DNA of 64,000 bases. It comes from Cadophora sp. MPI-SDFR-AT-0126 (lineage: Eukaryota; Ascomycota; Leotiomycetes; Helotiales; Ploettnerulaceae). The notes beneath the pieces are model-generated. The model made no database searches, was not told where the DNA came from, and saw only the letters and a program-made list of their open reading frames with translations. The stretch lies in assembly GCA_020747065.1 (NCBI GenBank), contig JAGMVK010000016.1:1116001-1180000 (forward strand). Reading direction: 5' to 3'. Positions 1 to 11,842 of the stretch are shown in pieces. The translations under genes were made by a program, and so were the position numbers. Numbering within the stretch: position 1 is the stretch's first letter; every line of letters begins with the position of its first letter.

Positions 1-1816
1 TACATGCAATTGTATGAAAATGCGCCAAGTGTCTTTGAAATGTCTTTCGTGGCCCAGTTTTCGAGGGCAAGGACTCAGCAATGTCCCGCGAGGACCAATA
101 GGCTCAGCCGGCTCAGCTGGGATGGACCACGTTGGACGAGAGGCAGGGAGGACATGCGGCCTGATGCATAAGACTCACGTGCATGGAAATCTGACAATGG
201 TGGGGTGAGGGGAGGATGGCGGGGTAGAGAGGAAGAAGTTGTATTAGGTGAGATCTTTCTTTTGACGTAACTTTTGGCAAGAAGCTTTGAAATCCCCAGG
301 GAATCGATGCGAGAGTCTGACTGAAAGTCTATCAGATGGCATCACTGCTCGGTTCAGATAACTGTCCGACAGCCATCATCCATGGGGATTAGTCGGTAAT
401 TGATCTGCATCTTCTTATCAAAACATCACGTCAATCCCTCCTCTCCTCGAACTTCCGAATCGGCAGATATCATTGACGACGATCTTGCAGCTTTGCATTC
501 GTTGCATGTGCTGCACAGCGATGTGCTGTACTCGTAGTACTCGGAGTAACGGTGCCACGAGGAAACCGAAACTAGTCGTCCAAAGGATCAGGATGGGTTT
601 CGAAGGGTGTTACTCGTAAGCCCTGCAGAGATTTAGGGCGCTGTCAACTTCCCAAGCGCACCAAAATGGTATCTTTAGCAGCCAGGAGTGCAGTGTAGTG
701 CGGAAGGTACAACCGGAGGATGGCCTATCACTGCGCTACTCTTTTTTTTCGCGGCAGGTTGCCTCTTACCTAACTTTAGCATCAGAGCTGCCTCACATGC
801 AAAGATTTTTCAGATCTAAAGAAGACCGTTGAGAAACGATTGATAAGACCGACAACAGAAGTTCCGTAGTGGGCCCGAGCGGCGCATCAAGAATAATTGT
901 CCAGGTCTTCACCAAGTGGAAACACCACAGTAGGGAAAGTTTTATATCATCTTGGCTCTGGTAGCATGGCCGTTAGTTGACCAAAAGCATTTGCCAAGTG
1001 ATGCTTGGCCCGAGGCATGTGGTGTATTGAGTAGAGAGTTGGTGACGGGATGAGCCTGGCCATGGAACCCTCTCAAACAATGCAGCAATCCTCGAGTTAG
1101 GGAGAGTTTCAAACGACTAATTTCTGACAAGATCTCGTAACTGTCGTTTCTGACTACTCCGTAGAGAAATTATTCGGAATTAGCCCGCATGTAGCCGACC
1201 AAGAAGTGAATTGAACGCATGTGATACTAAGCCTCGATCCAGAGAAGTCCAGCGAGGAATCAATACAGGACCGGACCAAGTCTCGCTCGAGTCCAAAACC
1301 GCCATTGAAAGGAAGCCGTTGGAACATGGAGTTTTCCGAGAGGGGTTTGCATGATGTACTTATGATAGCAGGCAACGTGTAAATTGACTAGAGACCACTG
1401 AACTGAAAAATGAAACATCAACAAGGGATTAATCTAGCGAATCCCAAGAGTTTATCCACTTCACGGGATCAATGACCTGAAGCAATTGATTCTTAAACAT
1501 GAGAATCATGAGCTTGACGTCCATCAGACGGACGTTCAAAGGTCCCTGCAGCTTGTTTCTGGCAAAATCACGCCTTGGAAGATCAAAATTAGTTGAATAA
1601 TGTAAAGATCAATAGATACCTGCAGCCCAGAGGTTAGACAATGCTTGTCAAACGCTGGTGTTGTTGATCTCAGAGAGGAAAGCTTGAACAGAAGCTAGCT
1701 AAGCTCAGTTCTGATCTAACGCGATCCAGACACCGCCATTTTCTGCCCACCATCCCTTGGTTTTTTTCGTCGGTCGAGTCAATCACCACCACAATACTGC
1801 CATCTAGTCACCGCGC
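1..1816. other. Intergenic region upstream of TRM1
   Basis: I see no convincing gene in this 1.8-kb stretch. Open frames on both strands are short (under 75 codons), share no recognisable motif and have no consistent splice structure. The last 100 bases before the TRM1 start contain pyrimidine runs and CAAT-like elements, as expected of a fungal promoter and 5' leader. No tRNA gene, repeat array or mobile element was recognised. Confidence 0.5.
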
Positions 1817-3982
1817 ATGCCAGCCCTTTGGAGAGCGACTTGGAGTCTTGGGCGGAGAAATGCAATTTCAAAGTCCACAAAACTAAAATTCTCTCAATTC
1901 CGCAAATTCTCCTCACCCGCAACAATGACTTCCTCCCTCCCCGACCTCTCCGCGTCACCAGAAGCTGGACAACACCTCATTCACGAAGACAAAGAATACA
2001 CAACTGTCAAAGAAGGTCTCGCACATATCCTCGTACCAGTTTCAGGTCCCGCCGTACCGCAAGCAACACCTAAAGGCGAAAATTCCCCTCAATCAGTCTT
2101 CTACAATCCCATCCAGCAGTTCAACCGAGATCTGAGTGTACTTGCAATCAAGGCGTATGGAGAACAGCTGCTGGAGAAGAAGCAGAAATCTGTGGATAGG
2201 CATAAATTGAAGATTGCGGCGAAGAACAAGGAGAGGAAAAGGAAGAGGGAAGAGGAAGGGTTGGATGATGTCTCGAGGAAGGCGGGGAAGTTGGAGGGGG
2301 AGGGATTGCCTGCTGAAGGTGTACCAGCAGAGAACGGTGATAGCTCCAAGAAAGGATCAGAGAATGGAGACAATGTCATGAAAGATACAGAGCCACTGCC
2401 TGTTGAACCAGAAATCAATGCTCCCGCAGAAGCTTCTGCGACGGCATCAGATTCCAACTCCAAGCCAGAACTCACCTCAAAGAACGACGATATACCCGAA
2501 TCACCACCGAGCAAATTCACATTCACAATCCTCGATGCTCTCTCCGCGACCGGCCTCAGAGCTCTTCGCTACGCCCAAGAAATACCTTTCACAACTTCAG
2601 TCACAGCAAACGATCTACTCCCGGAGGCTACCAAGACAATCGAGATGAACATCAAGCATAACAAGCTTGATCACAAAATCAAGGCTGTGACCAGCAATGC
2701 CATGGCACATATGTACAGCTTAATCGGCGAAGACTGTAGAGACGAGAAAGGACGGCAGAAGCCCAGCAAGAAATACAATGTCATCGACCTCGATCCCTAC
2801 GGAACTGCTGCTCCATTCTTGGACGCTGCAGTTCAAGCAGTACGAGATGACGGTGGACTTCTTTGTGTGACCTGCACAGATGCCGGAGTCTGGGCATCAA
2901 ACGGTTATCCCGAAAAAGCCTTTTCACTCTACGGCGGAACGACAATCAAAGGGCCACAATCCCACGAAGGTGGACTTCGCCTGATTCTCAACGCCATCGC
3001 AACATCTGCCGCTCGCTACGGCATGGCCATGGAGCCACTCCTTTCCCTCTCCATCGACTTCTACGCCCGCGTGTTCGTCCGAATCCACAAATCACCCGCC
3101 GACGTGAAATTCCTCGCCGGCAAAACCATGATCGTATACAACTGCGACTCTGGCTGCGGCGCCTGGACAACCCAAACCGTCGGCAAAAACAAACTAATGC
3201 CCGGCAAGAAAAGCGGCCATTTCTGGAAACACGTCTACGGACAAGGCCCTAGCGTCAGCGAAAACTGCAAACATTGCGGCTTACGAACGCACATTGCAGG
3301 ACCCATGTACGCAGGACCGATCCACGACCCCGATTTCATCAAGCGGATCTTCGACGATCTTCCATCAGTCTCGAAAGATACCTACCAGACAACATCCCGA
3401 ATCGAAGGCATGCTCACCCTTGCCCTCGAAGAATGCATTTTCGTCGACCCAGTTTCATCAGACCCCAACTCCCCCACTGCTCCCTCCAAAACAGGCAGAT
3501 ACGACCCAGCTGTCCTAGATCCCGCGCCCTTCCTGTTCATCCCGTCTGTTCTCTCAAAAGTAATTCACTGCGTCACGCCGATTGAGAACGCCATTCGTGG
3601 CGCCCTTAGAGGCCTCGGCTATAAGGTTACGCGAAGCCATACTAAGCCTGGAAGCATCAAGACGGATGCGCCGTGGGAGATTATCTGGGAGGTTATGAGG
3701 GAGTGGACGAGGCAGAAGGAGCCGATTAGGGAGGGGAAGCTCAGGGAGAAGACGCCCGGGTGGGCGATCATGGGGATGGGAAAGGAGAAGGAGAAAGCAA
3801 GTGATAGTGAGCTTGGTGAGGGGGAGAAGGATGCGGAGAAGGATGGGGCGGTGGAGGGCAAGATCAAGATTGTGTTTGATGAAAAGCTGGGCGCTGAGAA
3901 GGATAAGAAGAAACTGGTTAGGTATCAGCTCAACCCCAGAGAGAATTGGGGACCGATGGCGAGAGCGAAGGGTCATGCTTAA
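1817..3982 (+). CDS. TRM1: tRNA (guanine(26)-N2)-dimethyltransferase Trm1
   Basis: Intronless 721-residue protein that dimethylates N2 of G26 in tRNAs using S-adenosylmethionine. Class I methyltransferase motifs are visible: LDALSATGLRALRYA (SAM-binding loop), VIDLDPYGTAAPFLDAA, and CTDAGVWA. A cysteine-rich zinc-binding part follows (CDSGCGAW and CKHCGLRTHIAGP). Residues about 115-215 form a Lys/Glu-rich low-complexity insert typical of fungal Trm1. Two in-frame starts exist. The first ATG has a poor context (C at -3) and begins a 36-residue leader without any Asp or Glu, rich in Arg, Lys and Ser, which looks like a mitochondrial presequence. The second ATG at 1925 has a good context (A at -3). 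Dual mitochondrial and nuclear targeting by leaky scanning is known for yeast Trm1 and is inferred here. It converges on the subtilase gene. Confidence 0.95.
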   Translation: MPALWRATWSLGRRNAISKSTKLKFSQFRKFSSPATMTSSLPDLSASPEAGQHLIHEDKEYTTVKEGLAHILVPVSGPAVPQATPKGENSPQSVFYNPIQQFNRDLSVLAIKAYGEQLLEKKQKSVDRHKLKIAAKNKERKRKREEEGLDDVSRKAGKLEGEGLPAEGVPAENGDSSKKGSENGDNVMKDTEPLPVEPEINAPAEASATASDSNSKPELTSKNDDIPESPPSKFTFTILDALSATGLRALRYAQEIPFTTSVTANDLLPEATKTIEMNIKHNKLDHKIKAVTSNAMAHMYSLIGEDCRDEKGRQKPSKKYNVIDLDPYGTAAPFLDAAVQAVRDDGGLLCVTCTDAGVWASNGYPEKAFSLYGGTTIKGPQSHEGGLRLILNAIATSAARYGMAMEPLLSLSIDFYARVFVRIHKSPADVKFLAGKTMIVYNCDSGCGAWTTQTVGKNKLMPGKKSGHFWKHVYGQGPSVSENCKHCGLRTHIAGPMYAGPIHDPDFIKRIFDDLPSVSKDTYQTTSRIEGMLTLALEECIFVDPVSSDPNSPTAPSKTGRYDPAVLDPAPFLFIPSVLSKVIHCVTPIENAIRGALRGLGYKVTRSHTKPGSIKTDAPWEIIWEVMREWTRQKEPIREGKLREKTPGWAIMGMGKEKEKASDSELGEGEKDAEKDGAVEGKIKIVFDEKLGAEKDKKKLVRYQLNPRENWGPMARAKGHA

Positions 3983-4302
3983 GGATAGGATAGAATGATA
4001 CCCAAAGCCAAATTCGAGAGCACAGGTTGCTTGCCATTTACCATGCAACATTTTTCCTATTTGCGAGAGGGAAAACTTGACAGCTCATCAGGGAAAAGAT
4101 CAAGAAAATTGTAAAAGAAACGACGGCCTCCAAACGTACACCGAATGGTATACTCCTGACAATCAACAGAAAAACATCATACCCCAAGTCAAAACGCCGG
4201 ACATACAGCAATAAAAAACTGACCACGCCTTCCTCCCACCCCCAACGAAGAACCTCAATCAGCATAACATAATATCCGCATGACCTGAAAAAAACCAGAA
4301 CT
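3983..4302. other. Convergent intergenic spacer, TRM1/subtilase
   Basis: Short 320-bp spacer between two genes pointing at each other. It should hold both 3' UTRs and polyadenylation signals. A-rich tracts are present on both strands. No further gene is seen. Confidence 0.5.
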
Positions 4303-7300
4303 TCATCCCATCCCCATCACATCCCCATCACTGCATTTGTAACACGGAAGCTCGTATTCATCTGCCTTCCGGGAAGTCGTCGTCGACGGTGTAGCAGACG
4401 AAGGCGCTGCACCTTCCATTGCTTCCGCTGAATCGGCGGCTTTTGTTGTTGTAGGCGCCTGCGCAGGAGACGATGTGGATGAAAGCGACGAAGCGGAGGA
4501 CGGTGCAGTTGAAGAGGCTCTGGTAGCAGATGAGGAGGTTGAGGCGAGTGATGAGGTTGACGATGAAGCGACTGATGAAGAGGATGAAGGTAGGGGGCAC
4601 GTCTGATGACAGAGGCGTCAGTAACAATCCAAGAATCAAGCTTTCCAAGAAAATCTCACCATTGGATATCCAGCCTCGAGGTTCAAAACTCCATCAACAA
4701 CAACAGGCACCAAATCTCCCTCTTCTCGCTTATTCAAAACAACACCCTCTCGCTTCCTCTTCCTCTTAAACGCATTGTTCCCCACATGCGGACAAAGTCC
4801 ATCCTCCGCACCATTATACGCAACACTAACCGCCTCCACATTCGTCGGATTCCGCTTATACGACATCCTCGCAATATAATCCTTCACAGTCTGCGACACC
4901 ATCCCTTTAACATGCAGATCCGGCACCATGAAAAACCCATTCGACACCATCGGTCCAGGCAACGGGCCCCCCGTACCCGGCACGCTCGCCCTGGCATCCG
5001 CACCTTCAGGTAGCTCCTCCGGCGACAAGGACATGAAGTACGCTGCAAGGCCGGCGATCTGAGGAGCTGCCATGGACGTGCCTGGTAGTTTCTGGGACCC
5101 GACAGGCCCGTCGTGGACGCAGCGGACTTCGTCGCCTTGGGCGCTGGTGGTAATTGATCCGCCTAGGCCGATATCTCTGTTGGTTTGCGGCCAGCGCAAA
5201 CCGGCTAGATTGCTCGCGCCGACCGTTATGAGAGGGTTGTCGGTGCGCCCGAGGCAGGCGGGGATGTCTTTGCTGAGGTCGAAGTTGGGGAACTCGCCGG
5301 AATTTCCTGCTGCTATAACGGTAACGACTGTGTGTGATGTCAGCATAAGTTCAAGCGACTCGATAGAAGCCGCACGGTAAACATTTGGAGGAGAACACGA
5401 GAAAAGGAATACTGACTGTCGTTTTCCCAGCACAGCCAGAAAAGCTTTTCCATCAATGCCTTCCGGTCAGTCCAGTCTTGGCCCTTCAAATGGCTGAAGC
5501 CTGTTTGCCATTAGTGTTTGGAAGTATGAAAGTTGATTATTTGTCTCACCTTGAGAAAAATTGAGAACTGCCCAGCCTGTTTAGAGCTCAGTATTCGTTT
5601 ACTCAGCAGACCAATAAATGAGGGCTACCTACCAGGTCTTGGCTTCGGACCATTCTCACCCTTATCCGTCTTGGAGACTCTGGAAATGACATACATGAAC
5701 GCGTCTTCAATAGCAAGGGGATGCGCTGCTCCTCTGCTATTTTTGTATCTGACAGGAACGAGGTGTGCCTTTTTAGCAACACCGTAGATCTTCCCGGTTG
5801 CAAGAGATGCAACACAACTTCCGTGGTTCCTGGAATCCTTCATGAGCTTGTCTGAGTCAGGAACGTACATCACCTGTTTGTTGCCTTCGCCAGGCATCGT
5901 TGCTGGCAGGCCCATGAGGTTATTGGGGACGCAGTAGAAGTCTTTTGGATCATATGAAAGTTTGAAGTCCTACTGTGCTGTTAGTTCTTGGATCTGTTCG
6001 GACACTTGAAATATAGGCACCTGCCTCATGGAATGGGCTTATGCCTGTGTCAATGACAAAGATTGTGATGCCTTCTCCAGCCTTCGGAGACAAGAGGTAG
6101 TCAGGCATTGGCGTTGCAGGTTGAGCAAGTCTAGCTTGGGCATTTACCGGTCCTTGCGAAATAAGGTTCAGATGAGATGGGCTGGTAGGTTGGAAATTCA
6201 AATCCACTTCAGGATAACGTTCAGGATCAACTCTTTTTTCGAGTGTCCTCGGTATCACGCTGTACCCATCGTCATCGGGATCATCAACGAACGAACTGCC
6301 CATCACGGTGTCTACCAAAGGATGTGTGCGGGCCAGATTTGCGTCAGCCTCTGTCATATATGTTCCGTAAACCTGGTAGTTGATATATGGGTATACGATC
6401 TTCATGCCTGTCCCGGCATCTGGGAGAGTATTGACGAATGCATCGAACGCCGCAAGTGACGTTCCGGCTTTGGTTGCGATGGACCACAACTTGGTCGTTT
6501 CAGTTGGACTCGCCGATGAGCTAGTGCTGGAGCCCGTAGACGAGGAAGATAAGCTAGTTGTAGGTGTAGTCTGAGTCGTCGGCTCAGGTGTAGATTGTAC
6601 ATTCGTTGATTCAGGCGTCGGCGTCGTATCAGGTGTTGGAGTGGCATCCGATACTTCATTTGCTAAATCAGTCAAGTCCTTTAGTCCTTCACCAATCCCT
6701 ATGCCCTTCGTAATAGCATCAGAATATGTCAAGAGCTTGTTGCCATTCGCCAAGTTCAGATTTGATCCTAGCAGTGGCTCGATATCCTTTATGGTACCGC
6801 CGAGATCAAAAATGTCGAGGGAAGTTTGCTTGAAGCGATTCAATAGCTTCCCGCCCTTGTCGATCTCTGAAAGTCCAATGGCTCCGAGAGTCCCGCCAAT
6901 ATCTGCAGCGGCTACGACACATCTTGTGTTAGTCTGCGTACAAAACCAGTGGGGCATAGCACGTACCCGAGAACCCTTTGTGGAAAAGACCCAGAAGTCC
7001 AGATCCGGCTGTTGAGACAGACTTATCTGTCGCTCCAGGTGCGTGGACAGCAGAGGAGAAAGTTTTGAATGCCGAACCAAGACCGTCGAATATAGATGCC
7101 GCACTTTTCATCTTTGGCACAACAGCAAGAAAATCGACGTGCACTTGCTCAGATGAGGACTTCCCATCCTTTTCTGGCCTTGGAGGTGGTTCGACAAGGA
7201 AGTTGAAACTGTATGTCACTGTCTCAACAGTGACGCTGCCGGATGTGCGGGAAGGTATCCATGGAGCTTCTGAAGTTGTGCCGGCTGCTGGAGTCGAAGA

Positions 7301-7750
7301 GGGGGCTGTCGGGCTCCATGGTGCAGCTGGTGCACCCGTTTCTTCACTCGAAAATGAGGAGGAGCTTGGCGCGCTCATTGTGACTCCTGGGACTCCAATA
7401 TTCGAGCTCGAAGTTGAACGTGCCGTAGTTTGATCACGTATAGATTCAGAAGCTGAAGTTGGAGTCAAGACAGGTGACGAATCTTGTGAAGTGCTTGTGG
7501 TGGATCCTGCATCAGAGGTGAAAGACATCTGTCCAGAGGCTCCTGAGGAAGTTGGAATTATGGATGTTCCCGTTTGAGAAGCGTCACATGGGACTCCAGG
7601 TTGTAATGCTCGGCGGCGCAAGCAATAATCGGTGCTCAACGCAGAATTGGTGGAGCTTCGCGAGGCGGGTAATATGATCAGACCAGTGGAAGCCGCTCCA
7701 CAGTCGAGGATAAAGATGTTGACTAGAATAAGTAAATAAGTCAAGTACAT
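4303..7750 (-). CDS. Subtilisin-like serine protease (peptidase S8) with Ser/Thr-rich flanks
   Basis: Seven-exon gene, read right to left. Exons: 7750-6967, 6911-6025, 5969-5633, 5576-5550, 5500-5417, 5327-4660, 4602-4303, giving 1,028 residues (a few junctions may be off by 1 bp). A hydrophobic N-terminus of about 20 residues is a signal peptide. Residues ~20-480 are Ser/Thr/Pro-rich with a possible prodomain. The catalytic triad is Asp ~549 (FVIDTG), His ~606 (RNHGSCVAS) and Ser ~791 (GTSMAAPQIAG), with oxyanion Asn ~715 (AAGNSG). The tail is another Ser/Thr-rich segment ending near CYKCSDGD, with no clear GPI signal. The 6024-5970 intron uses a GC donor (GAG|gcaggt), the only choice found that keeps frame and gives the family-like HEDF sequence. 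Exon 4 is a 27-base microexon encoding WAVLNFSQ. Secreted proteolysis or cell-wall location is inferred. Confidence 0.85.
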
Positions 7751-9177
7751 GATGAATTGAGAATAAGAGGTATGCTCACCAAGAGAGACTCAATGCTTGA
7801 ATTCCTAAAATATATATTCCACGGCTTACTTCAAATATTACTCTGAGATCGGAGCACAGTGTTGGAACACAAAAGCATTATGGAGGTAACGGACCGAATG
7901 TCCTTTGAGATGTTTGTTGGAATGGATTATTTTGAGGTGCTCCAGGACCTTCAAATAGCAAAATGCAGTTGACACGATGGTCTAGACGATGGGTACCTTG
8001 GGAAATCGAAGAGGGAAAGCCAACATACAACTGGATACTTCCTCGAAGAACGGATTCGGGTACTGCACACGTTTCAGATCATTCAACGATCTAAATCTGG
8101 ACGAAAACTTCGTAGTCTTCGATCATGGATCTGCCAAGTTGCGTCGATCTCCATGTATACAACCCTAGAGTTGGAAAGAAGGATCGCGAGATGTGGCCAC
8201 AACATCCAGATGCTTGGGAAAGACAGCATATAACACGAGAAAGAGAAAATAGAATCGCAACACTCGTTGCGTAAGTCATGGTGGCTCGACGTCGCATGTA
8301 TATGAAGATGTTGGATGCCAACAGAATTCCAACATCCAACGTGGCACGGCACACGGCCCTGACAGGTACATGACGATCTTTGACTTGGGAATGAGGATTG
8401 TTTGACCAAATTGGCACTTGATATTTGGTACAAGGTATCCTTGACAGATGAAAGAATGTTTCGAATTGACAGAATTACCACAGTGCCAACTGCTGAAGTG
8501 GTGTAGTCGACGAAGTAAACGGAGGCGCAACACGCCAAGATTAGCAGTTTAGCGAGCTCAATAGGCAACGCCAGCTGGAAAAGGAAAGGCAAAATCAGCA
8601 ATCTGGAGAAGCGCAGCTGTGTCAGCCTCAAGCGAGACAGCGAGTAGACACCGAGAGACTGATGAGAGGGAAGAATTTGACTCCTCGTCTCGGGTTCCCG
8701 GATGACCCGGTTGAGGAAACTTAATCTCACATCACGTGCAGCAGGCCTCGTCATTTGTCTGCGCCTCCTTCTCCCGCTGACTGATCAGCAGCCATTTAGA
8801 CCACTGTGTATCATCACTGTCGTCGAATGTCACGATATCTTCTGGAATTCCAAGAATTGGGAAACAGTCACCGCTCTTGGTTCTTTTACAAGTAAGCATT
8901 AGTTTAAGGTTGCCTGTCGATTGTTAGATGTGGCGCAGTAGGGACCACGACCATTCGTTGAGAGCAGGAGTATACGTACATCTCCATGTATGCTGACGTG
9001 ATTTGCACTCGGGTTACAACTTCCAAGACGGTAAGCAGAAGCCAAGGACGCTAAGTATTTCATATTTCAGAAATCGTTGCTGACACAACCTAAAAGTAAT
9101 TTTTCGAAGTCTTTGCCTGCGCTGAATTTTTCAAAGTGACGGAGTGTTGTTGGGACTATCTGAGCGTGAATGGGACA
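7751..9177. other. Intergenic region with an unresolved membrane-like reading frame
   Basis: On the minus strand, 8754-8083 is an ATG-started frame of 223 codons with two hydrophobic stretches (for example RLLILPFLFQLALPIELAKL). A second minus frame, 8417-8091, carries another hydrophobic helix and an acidic end (EDYEVFVQI). They may be pieces of one spliced membrane protein, but I could not find donor and acceptor sites that join them in phase, and I recognise no family. The rest is the upstream region of the Zn2Cys6 gene. Treat as a possible gene only. Confidence 0.25.
7806..7813 (-). promoter_or_regulatory. TATA-like element of the subtilase gene
   Basis: An AT-only TATATATT-like stretch lies about 56 bases upstream of the protease start codon on the minus strand. 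Position and sequence suit a TATA element, but no transcription start can be seen. Confidence 0.3.
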
Positions 9178-10938
9178 ATGCCAAAGAAAGAATCAAATAG
9201 GCCAAGAGTAAAAGCTTGGAAGCCAAAAGTCAAGACAGGATGCCGAACTTGCAGGTGAGTTACATTTGATGAAACCTTGGAGAATATTGCCTGACTTAAT
9301 CCCAGAACTCGTCATCTCAAATGCGACGAGACAAGGCCAGCATGTCTGAGGTGTGTGAAGATGGGCTTCACATGCGATGGATATCCAAAGCCCAAGCCTG
9401 CACCAGTCGAGCCAAGAGGCCTGGTTCCTCGAGATTTGAAGGACTTGGTGCCGAAAACGGTTTCCGCGTCACCATCGCCAGAGCGGACTCTCTCCACCTA
9501 CCGATTCGAGAATCAGCAGGAATATCTCAGCTTCCAGATATTCTATGACCGAAGTATGTTCCAGTTTGTGGGTAGCGAGACTTCAGATCTGTGGGACCGC
9601 ATTGTGTTACAGGCTTGCGAAAATCAGGGCGCGATTCGGAATGCTGTTGTTGCAATTGGTGCTTTGAGCTGCACTTTGGATACCAAACGGCCAGAAGAAG
9701 ACCAACAACTTTCCGGATTAGTAGCGAATGGCTACAAAGACGCCGACCGGCATCAATTTGCATTGCAAAAGTATGGGTGTGCAATCGGCCAAATGCGGAA
9801 AGATCTAGAAAGGGGCCAGTACGATTTACGGACGACGCTCATTTGCTGTATCTTGGTTGTCTGTTTTGAGTTGTTCGAAGGCAATCATGCTTCCGCTCTG
9901 ATACACGCGACGTCTGGCTTGGGATTGATCAACGAGCGGAAGAGCAAGCCCAAGGAAAACAGTATCACTGGCCAACTGGAGAGCTTCGAAGAGGGATTAG
10001 GCGACATTTTCATGAGGCTGGACCGAACGGCGAAACCGTTTGCCCTTGAATCGCTGTTCGATGTCCAGTACACCACGAAAGATAACTTGGAAATCGCACC
10101 CAATGAAGCTTTCAAATCTCGCAACGAAGCTCGACGAGCTTGGAATTGGACGGTGAAAAGCATTTCTCAATCCATGGGGCTGGTTCAAAGAAAAACTTTC
10201 GAGCTCGGAGAAGAACTACGATCAAGAGCCACTTCGCACACACCAAGTACTGACAGTGAAGACTATCAAGATGATGAGGCCCAGCAAGTCGATTTGGTAT
10301 TCTCCAGAGTACGTGGGGACCATCGATACCCACAGTACGAACTCGAACTGCTTCTTCAATGGTATACATGCTTCCAACCGCTCTTCAACGAGTCTCGTTC
10401 ATCAAATGATGCACGCTTCCGGGCAGAGACTGCATTCCTCCAAGGAAAGCATCACATCAACCTCATCGCGCTCACCTGCGCGCAATGGGACGACGAGCTC
10501 CAGTACGATAATTTCACGCTTCTTTTCCAAGAAATCATCCAATTATCGGAGGAGATTTTGATTGAGCAAAAGAGCCCTACTTCACATCGACCTGTCTTCA
10601 CTTTCGACACTGGCGTTGTCGGCTTTCTTTGGGTTGTAGCGACCAAATGTCGGGACAGTGCTACGCGATGGAAAGCTGTTCAGTTGCTTCGAGAGTCTCC
10701 GAGTCGAGAGGGGAGATGGCACAGTGCTTTTGTTGCCAAAGGAGCTGAAGCTGTCATTCGATTGGAAGAACAGGGTGTAGAGAATATGAGTATCCCCGAG
10801 TGGGCTAGGATCAAGACCGAAGGCGTAACTTTTGAGCTGGTGTCAAGAAAGGGTATATTGACTTACTCCCGGCTTCCCAGGCTAGGAGAACTTGCCCTCG
10901 GAAAAAGAGTCCGTGAAAAAATGGAGATTTTGTGGTGA
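9178..10938 (+). CDS. Zn2Cys6 transcription factor
   Basis: Two exons, 9178-9254 and 9306-10938, give 569 residues. The 51-bp intron splits the zinc cluster, as is common in this family. Joining the exons restores Cys22, 25, 32, 39, 42 and 49 with the C-x2-C-x6-C-x6-C-x2-C-x6-C spacing (GCRTC, then LKCDETRPACLRC). Basic residues precede the cluster (PRVKAWKPKVKTG). The remaining ~500 residues are mostly helical and resemble the fungal-specific transcription factor domain class that begins with a YLSFQIFYDR-type segment. It should be a nuclear DNA-binding regulator. Targets cannot be told from sequence, and no cluster of enzymes adjoins it. The start is the first ATG in frame; an overlapping ATG at 9169 is out of frame. 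Confidence 0.88.
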
Positions 10939-11842
10939 AACCCTGCATTGGAGATTTATTGTCGCCTTGACAGCTGGAGCATGTGGGTACGGAATTTTAA
11001 GGGAAAGCTCCGGTGAGGATGAACCTATTTCGAATGAATACTCAACCGACGATCCAGACATGAAGTCAATTTCCTCGCACTACACACATCACCACCCAAA
11101 AGCAGAGGTCCAACGTGATGAAAATCGTTGTCTTGGACTCGACCTATATTTAGTTGGTGGCGTCCACACCTCGACCGCGCCCGCGTCTGCCCCTCCATCA
11201 TGTTGGCTCGCGCATTTGCACGGCACAGCTGCATCGAAATCTTCACAGCCTCATCGACGATGAGAAATACCACGTCTAAGCCTCTTCATCGCGAATGTCT
11301 CAATGATCTTGCATCAGATTTGCAGCAAAGTCCAGATTTTGCTTGCCATCCCGTTAATGATAGATTCTCCTCCAAAGTATATGGACTTGGAAAAGGCAGT
11401 GGCTCAGTCGTGATAATGAGCCGGTCCTGCATACATCTTCCACAGATGGAAAGGCTACAAGCCTCATGTAGCTATTCCTGTAGCAATCAGGACATGAGTT
11501 GATCCACGAGGCTTCTGGCCTTGCGTCAGAACGCACTCATCGTCACTGTATAGATAGGCTGAATGGAAGGAAACCAACAGGTGTTTGCTCCTTGATTATC
11601 AGCGATTGCTCCCAAATCTACTTCCTGACTCTGTATAGTCATTCGCTTTTGTGACGGGGACCGAATAAATCATTTTGGCCATTACCAACCCGGCGTCCTC
11701 GAAACACCAACATATCTACGGACAGACACTTCACAAGGCTGGACTCCTCTGACATGACAACTCGCCGCACACGGAGCCACGAATTACACTCGTTCAAAAT
11801 TTTACTGTGATAAAGTATCATTTACCCAAGTGACCCAGAACC
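10939..11842. other. Intergenic region
   Basis: About 0.9 kb between two plus-strand genes. Overlapping open frames (for example around 11128-11502) have no family motif and no splice-linked continuation. It probably contains the 3' UTR of the Zn2Cys6 gene and the promoter of the next gene. Confidence 0.4.

Noticed and set aside
2101..2526. Minus-strand frame of 141 codons inside TRM1
   Set aside because: Antisense shadow of the Lys/Glu-rich insert of TRM1, reading as low-complexity Ser/Phe/Leu.
8083..8754. Minus-strand frame of 223 codons with hydrophobic stretches
   Set aside because: It has an ATG but no family motif, and the better-looking second half lies in another frame that I could not join by any in-phase GT-AG intron. 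Kept only as a note in the intergenic entry.
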